From positions 256,518 to 284,429 of the IMG/VR virus record IMGVR_UViG_3300030419_008158: a stretch of 27,912 nucleotides of DNA; one strand, given 5' to 3'. The translations under genes were made by a program, and so were the position numbers. Within the stretch, counting starts at the first letter, position 1. Each line of letters starts with the position of its first letter. Positions 13,909 through 20,422 of this stretch are shown here, one piece after another. The notes under the pieces were generated by a model, which was not told the origin of the DNA, ran no database searches, and worked only from the letters and a program-made list of their open reading frames with translations. The stretch is from a virus.

Positions 13909-14168
13909 GCTTTCCCAACTTTTGTCATCATCAAGAGTTTAACTCTATCAACTGCGTTATCGATTGTTGTTTTTTGTAAATCTAGATGATTTTTCATGTC
14001 TGATGCTTTCATTTCATCAAGCATACACCAAACAGACTCTCTTTCATCTTCAATTTCTTCAAGAAGATCTAGTGCCATGACCAGTGCTTTTTCTATTCTA
14101 GCAGGGTCATTTGATTGACTTTCTTCTCTAAGATCTTCAATCTTTTTTCTATTGTCACTCATAGTCAT
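13905..14168 (-). CDS. Hypothetical coiled-coil protein
   Basis: An 87-residue, strongly charged and helical protein (KKIEDLREESQ, LLEEIEDERESV) with no leader peptide. A second in-frame ATG at 14162 is possible; neither has a strong ribosome binding site. It lies 33 bases after the first leader-family gene and overlaps the next one by four bases. No function is recognised. Confidence 0.6.
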   Translation of the reverse strand: MTMSDNRKKIEDLREESQSNDPARIEKALVMALDLLEEIEDERESVWCMLDEMKASDMKNHLDLQKTTIDNAVDRVKLLMMTKVGKA

Positions 14169-14201
14169 TAATGTAAAAAAAGCACGCTGTTGGTAAACTG
14201 T

Positions 14202-14519
14202 CTAAAACGTGTTGTACTTAGCATGCCCAAATACTTCGCCAGTATCCGGATCTTGATAAATTGTAACACCGCCCGGAAAACTTCCGCCAGACCACTGTTG
14301 AAATCTTTCAACTGTCTCTTCGGGAGACTCGCCCGGCTTTGACGACCAAATTTCATGCGTATCGGCGTAATATTTTCCGGCAAGTCTTTTTTTAAGATCG
14401 CTTACTTTGGCTTGAATGTCTGCTTTGAGAGCATAATTTACCTTGCTGCCTCTGATCGTTTGCTCTTTGTCGATCTGTTCCCTTATGAGGTCTCGGATCT
14501 GCTTCCTGGTTATCTTCAT
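14202..14519 (-). CDS. Leader-family protein, DPDTGEVFGHAKYNTF end
   Basis: A 105-residue protein starting MKITRKQIRDLIREQIDKEQ, the leftmost member of the leader family. Predicted prohead-protease-type sites would be I-R-E (12-14) and, weakly, I-D-K-E. The mature part begins near residue 15-20, continues with helical KADIQAKVSDLKKRL and a compact C-terminal strand region (GGVTIYQDPDTGEVFGHAKY). No other family is recognised. The start overlaps the previous stop as ATGA. Confidence 0.85.
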   Translation of the reverse strand: MKITRKQIRDLIREQIDKEQTIRGSKVNYALKADIQAKVSDLKKRLAGKYYADTHEIWSSKPGESPEETVERFQQWSGGSFPGGVTIYQDPDTGEVFGHAKYNTF

Positions 14520-14815
14520 CCTCTCATCTCCCTTGCAGTTGATAATTGTTCTCCGGACTCTTCTGCCCCTTCAACATCTCCCTTATCAAGAGCTTTTTGA
14601 CGTTGTGCTGACAAGGACTTGACATTTTGGGCAGTCGCTTGCTGTGTCGCTGGTGTAGAATCACCCATATCGACATCTAGGCCCATGGTTCCCACTGTCT
14701 CGTAACCGCTTTCGTCGTCGGTGTCATCTTTTTTTTCTGGTGGAGTGTATCCAACAACCTGCTCTTTCAAAGACTCCCTAATAATTCTTCTAAGCTGCTT
14801 TCTTGTAATTTTCAC
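14516..14815 (-). other. Nested in-frame leader start (GTG)
   Basis: The GTG at 14815 is exactly the first codon of the leader copy inside the cupin gene and is preceded by GAGGAAATATCTAAA. Starting here would give a 99-residue leader-family protein in the same frame as the cupin gene. Whether both are made cannot be told from sequence. Confidence 0.45.
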
Positions 14816-15043
14816 TTTAGATATTTCCTCTATTTCGACAACTAAGTTTTTCTGGCCCTTTATGATTCTGTGATAAGTATTTTTTGGAATAAAGTAAGTT
14901 TCGCCAGGAATCATTCTCCGCGGAATGTTGTTTTCTAGCTGCAGCTGCCAACCATCTCCATGGCAGACTTTAACATTTCGGTCCGATCGGTCCCTATGCC
15001 AGACCAACTCGTCAGAGTCGACATCGGCACTAAACTCTCTCAC
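14516..15043 (-). CDS. Cupin domain fused to an internal leader and acidic tail
   Basis: About 175 residues from the GTG at 15043, which has AGAGGT six bases upstream; the frame is open to 15133 but would overlap the neighbour by 49 bases. Residues about 1-70 form a cupin-like beta barrel (LVWHRDRSDR, GDGWQLQLEN, GETYFIPKNTYHRIIKG) of a type I associate with marine phages. A leader copy (VKITRKQLRRIIRESLKEQ) then begins about residue 77, followed by a D/E/T-rich tail with TTPATQQATAQ. Fusion of a cupin to a downstream leader protein is the simplest view. A GTG at the leader (14815) could start a shorter product. Confidence 0.7.
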   Translation of the reverse strand: MREFSADVDSDELVWHRDRSDRNVKVCHGDGWQLQLENNIPRRMIPGETYFIPKNTYHRIIKGQKNLVVEIEEISKVKITRKQLRRIIRESLKEQVVGYTPPEKKDDTDDESGYETVGTMGLDVDMGDSTPATQQATAQNVKSLSAQRQKALDKGDVEGAEESGEQLSTAREMRG

Positions 15044-15084
15044 TAGAAGACCTCTTTCTTTTTTTTGTTGAAAAGGATGCTTCA

Positions 15085-15819
15085 CTACCACCACCCTGCA
15101 ATATCTCTTCCAAAAAACTTTGTAGCGCGACATGACCAGTACCCTGGTTTTGTTTTATCTTTTTTATCAGAACAGTTGTGACGATCACCAAAGCTTTTCC
15201 TGCGCTTTTTGTGTGCAGGGCTATCGCCCATGGCATCAGGCATTGAAGAACCGAATGGGACTTTTTTCACTCTTATGGTGCCGTCCTTGTTCTTTTTTCC
15301 GGAATTTACATAGACATACGCTTTGCCGCCCTCGCCTCCGCGCTTTGGCTTGTTGAGCTCAACCTTCTTACCTTTGTACTCTGCTTCGTTTATGTGCTCT
15401 TCGTTTCCTTCCATGATTGGATAGTCTAAAGGGACAAGTTGGCCTTCGTATATTGCAAACTCACCGATGTCTAAATCTTCGAGAAGTTCGTACTCTTCTA
15501 AAGATTTCGGATCATATGTCCCCTCATAAAAACGTTGGCGTGCCTCTCTAAACAGAGCAAAGAACTTTGTAGATCCAGGACGAAATATGTTTTGATCCAC
15601 GCCCACACCTGCATCTAGGTGATAAAGGATTGCTTCTTCTAGCGTTTCTTTATCATCCTCGTTAATCTTTTCGCAGTTAGGGACCCTCTTTCCGCCTTTG
15701 CCTTTTTTGGTTTTCTTTCCAGACTGTGCTCCCGGACTATAGCCAGCCCAACAGGTGTTCTCCACTTCTTCCAGGGTCTCCCGAATTAAAATTCGAAGCT
15801 GTGTTTCTGAAATTTGCAT
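15085..15819 (-). CDS. Leader-family protein with RHNC...YWSC tail
   Basis: A 244-residue protein whose N-terminus, MQISETQLRILIRETLEEVE, is a divergent leader (I-R-E and L-E-E kept). It then has a CWAGYSPGAQSGKKTKKGKG and KRVPNCEKI stretch, an acidic helical middle, a lysine-rich stretch and a C-terminal RHNCSDKKD...PGYWSC motif. I recall both motifs from marine phage proteins of unknown function. Both have paired cysteines, which suggests metal or disulfide-stabilised modules. The C-terminus ends GRDIAGWW. It is larger than most leader proteins. Confidence 0.75.
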   Translation of the reverse strand: MQISETQLRILIRETLEEVENTCWAGYSPGAQSGKKTKKGKGGKRVPNCEKINEDDKETLEEAILYHLDAGVGVDQNIFRPGSTKFFALFREARQRFYEGTYDPKSLEEYELLEDLDIGEFAIYEGQLVPLDYPIMEGNEEHINEAEYKGKKVELNKPKRGGEGGKAYVYVNSGKKNKDGTIRVKKVPFGSSMPDAMGDSPAHKKRRKSFGDRHNCSDKKDKTKPGYWSCRATKFFGRDIAGWW

Positions 15820-15838
15820 TACTTCTTCTTTTTAGCTT

Positions 15839-16300
15839 TTAGTTATTTTCATTTGGGAGCTCTTTAACAACTTTTTTCAATTCATAAAATGACATACTGA
15901 GATTGATGCCATCAGAGCTTGTTTTGTCTGTCTTTAAAAGAGAGCCCTCTATTTCAAAACCATCAGAGCTTTGATATTCAACATACATTAACATAAGCAG
16001 ACGTGCTGCTGTTAAGTTTTTTTCAGAGGCGTCTCCGGGCCAAATAACGACAAGCAAATCAGGGACATTCATGCAGTTTTTGTGCCGCATTACTTGTGCC
16101 GGAATTGGAAATCTAAAAGGTGGTACTGTGTAAAACTCTTCAGGCTCGCTACACTTCTCTGCTAAGTTTTGTGCAGAAACATGGTCATGTTGTTGCTTCT
16201 TGATAACTTTAGTGGCTCCGCCGCATCCTGAACAGCTTGCAGCAAACATGAGAAGCACTCCCAAGAATATAAGTACAGTATTTTTTGCCTTTTTTATCAC
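15839..16300 (-). CDS. Predicted phage lipoprotein
   Basis: A 153-residue protein starting at GTG 16300 (overlapping the previous stop as GTGA; GGAG is upstream). The N-terminus is a positively charged and hydrophobic signal peptide followed by a lipobox-like FAASC-SGC near residues 20-26, so secretion and lipidation are likely, though the lipobox is not textbook. The mature part has no recognised domain; it may bind the outer membrane. Lipoproteins of phages often act in superinfection exclusion. It is the only exported protein within the leader array before the plus-strand gene. Confidence 0.7.
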   Translation of the reverse strand: MIKKAKNTVLIFLGVLLMFAASCSGCGGATKVIKKQQHDHVSAQNLAEKCSEPEEFYTVPPFRFPIPAQVMRHKNCMNVPDLLVVIWPGDASEKNLTAARLLMLMYVEYQSSDGFEIEGSLLKTDKTSSDGINLSMSFYELKKVVKELPNENN

Positions 16301-16656
16301 GTGTAGTCTCCATTTATAAGCTTGTCAGTAAACTCTTCCATGGTTTTGTAAGCTAGTTGTCGAACTCGACGAGTCAACTCATTCTCTAAATCAATAGCTG
16401 CATCATCGACCTGTGCTTTCCATACAGACTTTGCCTCAGCGGCTGTCTCGCCCATGGCCATCATGGAGGGATCGCCCTTGTCAAAAGCTTTGACTTCTGC
16501 ATCGTGCCACTTGTCAACTAGTTCACCCACATCAGACCAGTCAACCCTAGGCCAGTGATGCCCATTTCTTCCAAGGCCAGCAGCTTCATCCTGCTCTGCA
16601 AGATTTTCTTTCTCTTCTCTAATGATTCGCCTAAGTTGACGTTTTGTAATTTTCAT
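16297..16656 (-). CDS. Leader-family protein, HHWPRVDWSDVGELVDKW module
   Basis: A 119-residue protein with an excellent start (AAGGA, then ATG at 16656). The leader reads MKITKRQLRRIIREEKENL and is followed by L-A-E-Q, so I-R-E and L-A-E are the possible cleavage sites. The mature part is helical, HHWPRVDWSDVGELVDKW then a block with MAMGETAAEAKSVW and a C-terminal MEEFTDKLINGDYT. I recall this module from other marine phage proteins. The frame is open upstream to the stop at 16900 (see next entry), so a 183-residue start at 16848 is an alternative. Confidence 0.78.
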   Translation of the reverse strand: MKITKRQLRRIIREEKENLAEQDEAAGLGRNGHHWPRVDWSDVGELVDKWHDAEVKAFDKGDPSMMAMGETAAEAKSVWKAQVDDAAIDLENELTRRVRQLAYKTMEEFTDKLINGDYT

Positions 16657-16899
16657 TGTACTTCCTTTGTATTTTCTTTCGTTTACAGGTGTTTTCTTGT
16701 CTTGAACGCCGTGACCTGCTGTGATTGGGTGTTCTCCTTCTCGGACGGATTCAAGTAGACCCACTGGGATGTTTGTCTCAACTGACCCATCTGACCACTT
16801 GATATCGTACACCTCAATCTTTCCGTTTTTGTCCAACGAGTGCCACATTACCTTACCAATCTCTTCTAGAGCGGAATCCTTCCGCTTAACGTGAGTCAG
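16657..16899 (-). other. Open in-frame segment between two leader genes
   Basis: From the stop at 16900-16902 to the ATG at 16656 the frame stays open for 81 codons with coding-like content (for example IEVYDIKWSDGSVETNIP). An internal ATG at 16848 has GGTAAGG upstream. This segment looks like a domain of the same gene as 16900-17031, separated from it by one TGA. It may be read through, may be a decayed remnant, or may be expressed as part of a 183-residue product that continues into 16297-16656. Confidence 0.5.
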
Positions 16900-16905
16900 T
16901 CACGT
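16870..16905 (-). promoter_or_regulatory. Two tandem perfect hairpins at an in-frame stop
   Basis: Two inverted repeats sit side by side: a 6-bp stem with 5-base loop at 16889-16905 and a 7-bp stem with 3-base loop at 16870-16886, two bases apart. The TGA stop (16900-16902) lies in the 5' arm of the first. The following base is C, a context known to weaken TGA. There is no T-run, so an intrinsic terminator is unlikely. Confidence 0.55.
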
Positions 16906-17031
16906 ATGACCAATGATGTCCTTTTCATCACTATCTAAATCTTTAACAGGCTCGAGCCCTGAACCGAAAGGCACAGACTTTTCTGCCTCTTCTCTAATCA
17001 GTCTTGCAAGTTGTTTCTTTGTAATTTTCAT
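16900..17031 (-). CDS. 43-residue leader-family ORF ending at a TGA
   Basis: A short gene starting MKITKKQLARLIREEAEK, a clear leader, and ending at a TGA after only 43 codons (DEKDIIGHT). It is too short for length-filtered calls. The same frame continues after the TGA for 81 more codons into the next leader. It may be a truncated protein, a gene broken by a nonsense change, or one with programmed readthrough. Two hairpins overlap and follow the stop. Confidence 0.7.
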   Translation of the reverse strand: MKITKKQLARLIREEAEKSVPFGSGLEPVKDLDSDEKDIIGHT

Positions 17032-17032
17032 C

Positions 17033-17809
17033 TTAATATCTTCCTCCGCGGTCAGCTGGGTGTACCCAGCTAGGATCTACTTCACCGTTTCCGAATAGTT
17101 TCGGACGATGAGCATCTATAGCAATAGAGTATTCGTCATTGCCCCAATCACGCAGAGTTTTGTCTTTGCGTGGGTCGTATCCATCGTCTCCCGGATACTG
17201 CCAATTTCCACTTTCAGGATCTTTGTGTCCCGGACGGCTTTCGGCGAGCAAAGCTTCACGGATCACTCGTCTTAGTTGCTTCTTGGAAACTTTTACTCTT
17301 TTGCCTTCTTGAAATCCGTCGACTGTTCTGGCATCATACTTTGACTTTAACCAGCTAGCTAGCTTTTCATTAATGTCTGGAATGTCATCCTCATCTGACA
17401 ATCCTTCTAGAGAATCGAGAGCGACGTTAAGAAAGTTATCCTCGACCGTGTCATCCACAATAGCAGCGACTTCGTCATCGACGTTTAGTTTGTCAAGCAT
17501 CGTATCAGTCTTCTTATCATCAGGAGCAGAATACATACTCTTTAACGTCTGTGCTAGAGACAAAGCAGTGCCAGCGCCTGGAACGATATCAGCCAAAGCC
17601 CCTATTCCGAGATCCTTTAACCCTTCGATACCCAACTTCGCTCTTTTTTCGCTCTGTAGCGTCTTAATTATTTTTCGAAGATCCCCGACCTTTCTGATCT
17701 GAGGGTCTACATCCATCTCGTCAGCTAAGCGCTCCCAGTTGATTTCGTTGAGGAAACGTGCCTTCTCTTCTCTGATGATTCGTCTTAGTTGTCTTTTTGT
17801 TACTTTCAC
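17033..17809 (-). CDS. Two-leader fusion: hydrophobic-hairpin module plus small module
   Basis: About 258 residues from the GTG at 17809, which shares a base with the previous stop (TAGTG) and has GGAGGA upstream. Module 1 has leader VKVTKRQLRRIIREEKARFLNE, then a helical region with the hydrophobic, glycine-rich segment LGIGALADIVPGAGTALSLA (about residues 61-80), typical of membrane-inserting hairpins, and LNVDDEVAAIVDDTVEDNFL. Module 2 begins near residue 172 with leader VKVSKKQLRRVIREALLAES, whose first codon is GTA, not a start. The two modules are therefore obligatorily joined. Function is not known. Similar first modules occur in marine phages as I recall. Confidence 0.82.
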   Translation of the reverse strand: MKVTKRQLRRIIREEKARFLNEINWERLADEMDVDPQIRKVGDLRKIIKTLQSEKRAKLGIEGLKDLGIGALADIVPGAGTALSLAQTLKSMYSAPDDKKTDTMLDKLNVDDEVAAIVDDTVEDNFLNVALDSLEGLSDEDDIPDINEKLASWLKSKYDARTVDGFQEGKRVKVSKKQLRRVIREALLAESRPGHKDPESGNWQYPGDDGYDPRKDKTLRDWGNDEYSIAIDAHRPKLFGNGEVDPSWVHPADRGGRY

Positions 17810-18513
17810 TACCAGCTTCCTCCCTCGGATTTCGCATGATTGAAGCCCATAGACCACCACTCGTAATTTTCGTCCTCTGGCATTGTATCATAGCCAGCGC
17901 CTCCATGGCTGCCAGCCTCATAGCCCACATCAAACCAGGCTTGTTGGTTTTTGGTCAAGCCTCTCTTGGGATTATCACCATAATAAGATCCATACTCTTT
18001 GAGTGCATTACCCATAATTGCCATGGCAAATTTACGCGTTGCCAGCGACTCAAAGGGCACTATAGATTCAAGTAGCCTTGACTTTTCTTCTTTGATGATT
18101 CTTCTTAGCTGCTTCTTGGTAATCTTTATTTTTGATTCTCCCATCATAACAGCTCTTTCTGCTTGTTGCACTTTGATTTCATGGCTAATATCTGAAACCC
18201 TCAGACCAAATGCGTCAGCTATCATAACCTTGTATGCTTCTCGCTTTGGGTCCTCTACGATATAAGATGCCACAACGGAGGAAGCTGATGGCGTTATGTG
18301 TCCGTTCTCTTCTGCCCACGCTACATAGTCATCGACGGGATCAAACCCACCGTCGTCCTGAACTCCCCCTATAGGCGCGTCGCCGGTTGGGTTATCACGA
18401 TATCGCTCGTAGTCTCCAGGAACAGTTGGGTCGTAAGGTCGTCCACCATACTCCTCGAGCCTGGCTTTCTCTTCTCTAATGATTCTTCTTAGCTGCTTCT
18501 TAGTAATCTTCAT
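17809..18513 (-). CDS. Two-leader fusion protein
   Basis: About 234 residues from ATG 18513, with GAGG ahead of it; a GTG at 18519 is two codons earlier. Module 1 has leader MKITKKQLRRIIREEKARLEEY, then a G/D/P-rich stretch and a helical VDDYVAWAEENGHI...VASYIVEDPKREAYKVM block. Module 2 begins near residue 129 with leader IKITKKQLRRIIKEEKSRLL (first codon ATA), then a KRGLTKNQQAWFDVGYEAGSHG block and FNHAKSEGG. ATG codons at 18144 and 18147, five or six codons ahead of the second leader, could start a separate product but have only a weak ribosome binding site. Confidence 0.8.
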   Translation of the reverse strand: MKITKKQLRRIIREEKARLEEYGGRPYDPTVPGDYERYRDNPTGDAPIGGVQDDGGFDPVDDYVAWAEENGHITPSASSVVASYIVEDPKREAYKVMIADAFGLRVSDISHEIKVQQAERAVMMGESKIKITKKQLRRIIKEEKSRLLESIVPFESLATRKFAMAIMGNALKEYGSYYGDNPKRGLTKNQQAWFDVGYEAGSHGGAGYDTMPEDENYEWWSMGFNHAKSEGGSW

Positions 18514-18886
18514 TTTCACCTCTTATCCAGGCACCTATCTCATAGGGAATCTGTTCACGAACCAGTGTGTCTAGACGTTGATATTTGTCTATTAGTTTGC
18601 GACTTGGCTTGCCCACAGCAGACATGTCATGAAGTGCTGCACTGAAAACCGCCTCTAAATCTCTAGCATCGGCCTCGTACCCATCATCAAGGAACATCTC
18701 AATCGCATATTGCATCTCATCAATGGCTGACTCACTGAATTCGCCATCATCTTCTACGCTGCTCAACCTAGCATCGGTATCTGGAAAGTATGTCTGCTTT
18801 ATCTTGCCAGGTGCGCGTAACATCGGTGCTTCGCGGAGAAGTTCTTCTTTGATGATTCTTCTAAGCTGTCTCTTTGTGACTTTCAT
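18500..18886 (-). CDS. Leader-family protein, 128 residues
   Basis: Starts MKVTKRQLRRIIKEELLREA, with I-K-E and L-R-E. The mature part is acidic and helical: SAIDEMQYAIEMFLDDGYEAD, DLEAVFSAALHDMS and a C-terminal QIPYEIGAWIRGENEDY. No named family. The start overlaps the preceding stop as ATGA; its 3' end overlaps the next gene by 14 bases. Confidence 0.82.
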   Translation of the reverse strand: MKVTKRQLRRIIKEELLREAPMLRAPGKIKQTYFPDTDARLSSVEDDGEFSESAIDEMQYAIEMFLDDGYEADARDLEAVFSAALHDMSAVGKPSRKLIDKYQRLDTLVREQIPYEIGAWIRGENEDY

Positions 18887-19215
18887 GATCTGTCCTTGTG
18901 ATTTGGGTTGATGACGCCCGTGTAGATTATAAGGGCGCCCATGCCCGCTTTGTGGATTTCGGCGCCCATCATGCGCTCAGCTTCCGCAGCGATATCCGGA
19001 TCGTTTGTAAAGAAAATTAGTTCGCCACTGGGTTCATACTCACCATGTAGATGATTGTGTTCAGCCCAATCCATCCATTGTTGTTCTGAAGTGGCTTGGC
19101 GTGAAGAAGGAGACGCACCTAGTTTGTGACCGCCTACCGATGCTGCTCCATGGCCGGTGTAGCCCTTAACGATCTCAGATATAATGCCCCTAAGTTGTCG
19201 CTTCGTGATTTTCAT
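18883..19215 (-). CDS. Leader-family protein, 110 residues
   Basis: Starts MKITKRQLRGIISEIVKG, the copy where S replaces the usual K/R of the I-x-E triplet. The mature part is a short SSRQAT linker, then EQQWMDWAEHNHLHGEY, a strand GELIFFTNDPDIAAEAERMM and a C-terminal MGALIIYTGVINPNH. This alternation suggests a small alpha/beta domain. No family recognised. Confidence 0.82.
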   Translation of the reverse strand: MKITKRQLRGIISEIVKGYTGHGAASVGGHKLGASPSSRQATSEQQWMDWAEHNHLHGEYEPSGELIFFTNDPDIAAEAERMMGAEIHKAGMGALIIYTGVINPNHKDRS

Positions 19216-19481
19216 TCTGTATATTCCGGATGCTCTAAGGCTTCGATCGCTGCTATCACTGCGTTCATAGATTCCTTATTGCCTGTGTTTCTCGCTAAAA
19301 TAGAAAGCGCTTTCTTTAGGTGCGGAAGCGCCTCCGCCGGGTCGTGCCCACCAAAAAAACCCTCGGTGTCCAGCCTGGCTAGCCGCCTAGCTTCATCACG
19401 CTCGGCAGGTGTTACTTCAGAAAGCAACCTGGACCTCTCTTCTTTGATGATTCTTCTAAGACGACTTTTTGAAATTTTCAT
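19212..19481 (-). CDS. Leader-family protein, 89 residues
   Basis: Starts MKISKSRLRRIIKEERSRLLSE, with I-K-E and L-L-S-E. The mature part is a helical, A/E-rich segment (TPAERDEARRLAR, AEALPHLKKALSIL, NAVIAAIEALEHPE), with an order of about three helices that recalls TPR-like helical hairpins. A few bases separate it from the next gene. No known family. Confidence 0.82.
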   Translation of the reverse strand: MKISKSRLRRIIKEERSRLLSEVTPAERDEARRLARLDTEGFFGGHDPAEALPHLKKALSILARNTGNKESMNAVIAAIEALEHPEYTE

Positions 19482-19492
19482 TTTAGATGTCC

Positions 19493-19783
19493 CTAGTCCA
19501 AATCAGCTAACATGTATCGATACCCTATACTGTCCAAGAATTCACCAAAAACTTCAGTAACAGCGGCTACAGCCATTTCTTCAGCCTCTTCTTCCATAAG
19601 ACCTTCTTCAGCTATGAAGTCATTAACAGCGTTTGTGTATAGATGCGTCATTAATGTTTTAGATCTTTCAGCCATGTTGTTGTCTATAAGCCCTCGTCCT
19701 CTCTCGCCGAGCGTCATCTCACTAAGGAGGCTGGCCTTCTCTTCTTTGATGATTCTTCGCAGTTGTCGTTTGGTAATTTTCAT
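19493..19783 (-). CDS. Leader-family protein, 96 residues
   Basis: Starts MKITKRQLRRIIKEEKASLLSE, close to the consensus. After the second site (L-L-S-E) the mature part is helical and acidic: ERSKTLMTHLYTNAVNDFI, EEAEEMAVAAVTEVFGEFLDS. The start overlaps the stop of the coiled-coil membrane gene as ATGA. No known family. Confidence 0.83.
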   Translation of the reverse strand: MKITKRQLRRIIKEEKASLLSEMTLGERGRGLIDNNMAERSKTLMTHLYTNAVNDFIAEEGLMEEEAEEMAVAAVTEVFGEFLDSIGYRYMLADLD

Positions 19784-19971
19784 TTTTCTAGCCTCTTGAC
19801 ACGTTTCAAAAGTTTCTGGATCCTAATCTCAAGTCCCTTATTTCTCTTCTCCACGGATTCAACTTGCTGCTCAAGAGCGTTGAGCCTGTACTCAGTTCCG
19901 TAGTAGAAGCCACCGAAAGTGACTGCCAACCCACCGAGAAGGACCAACATCTTAAGATCAAGTTTCATCAT
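19780..19971 (-). CDS. Membrane-anchored coiled-coil peptide, no leader
   Basis: About 63 residues from ATG 19971 (TGATG overlap with the previous stop). An N-terminal hydrophobic helix (LKMLVLLGGLAVTFGGFYYG) is followed by a heptad-rich coiled coil (LNALEQQVESVEKR, IRIQKLLKRVKRLEK) that is strongly basic at the end. The layout resembles small phage membrane proteins such as i-spanin-like or tape-linked anchors, but no partner is adjacent. The only leader-less gene between the flanking leader genes. Confidence 0.72.
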   Translation of the reverse strand: MMKLDLKMLVLLGGLAVTFGGFYYGTEYRLNALEQQVESVEKRNKGLEIRIQKLLKRVKRLEK

Positions 19972-20396
19972 GGACATACCCACTTAGCCATCCTTTGTTG
20001 CCAGTATGGCTCAACAGTCTTTCCTGTTCTTCGATCTTTGCAACCCATTTCCTCGCCGGTAGGCTTTTTGTCTGCCCTGCTGGTGTCTACCCGACCTGAA
20101 GTGTCTATACCGGGCGTCCAGTACTCCTCGAGATCATCTTCTTTAAGCAGCGGCGCTGTATGAGCTAGATCATCAATTAGGCCTTCGTAGTCTTGAACGA
20201 CAGCAAAATGGCCTAGGTCATCCATAAAGTCATCGTACAGTAGATTTTTAATCGCGCCGGCGTCGCCCATGGAGGCCAGAGCGGGATCAGAATGATAAGA
20301 AGCTGCTCTATCTGTTAGATATCTTACAACTTCTTCATGAGAAGCTGTAGCAGCTTCGCGAATGATTCTTCTAAGCTGTCTCTTTGTAATTCTCAT
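19968..20396 (-). CDS. Leader-family protein, MRITKRQLRRIIREA
   Basis: About 142 residues from ATG 20396, with AAAGGAG upstream; the frame extends to 20423 but the leader fixes the start. After the leader, MRITKRQLRRIIREAATAS, comes a helical region (EEVVRYLTDRAASYHSD, IKNLLYDDFMDDLGHFAVVQ) and a charged C-terminus with TGEEMGCKDRRTG and KWVCP, including two cysteines. No family recognised. Confidence 0.8.
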   Translation of the reverse strand: MRITKRQLRRIIREAATASHEEVVRYLTDRAASYHSDPALASMGDAGAIKNLLYDDFMDDLGHFAVVQDYEGLIDDLAHTAPLLKEDDLEEYWTPGIDTSGRVDTSRADKKPTGEEMGCKDRRTGKTVEPYWQQRMAKWVCP

Positions 20397-20422
20397 ATAC
20401 ACTCCTTTGGGCACACTCAACA

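Noticed and set aside
14168-14383. Minus-strand 71-codon open frame overlapping 14202-14519
   Set aside because: Shifted frame of the leader gene 14202-14519, without a good ribosome binding site; the leader gene is clearly the real one.
19126-19560. Plus-strand open frame over the leader genes
   Set aside because: It mirrors two minus-strand leader genes and consists of the Ser-rich translation typical of reading the antisense of charged helical proteins; similar ones occur opposite nearly every leader gene.
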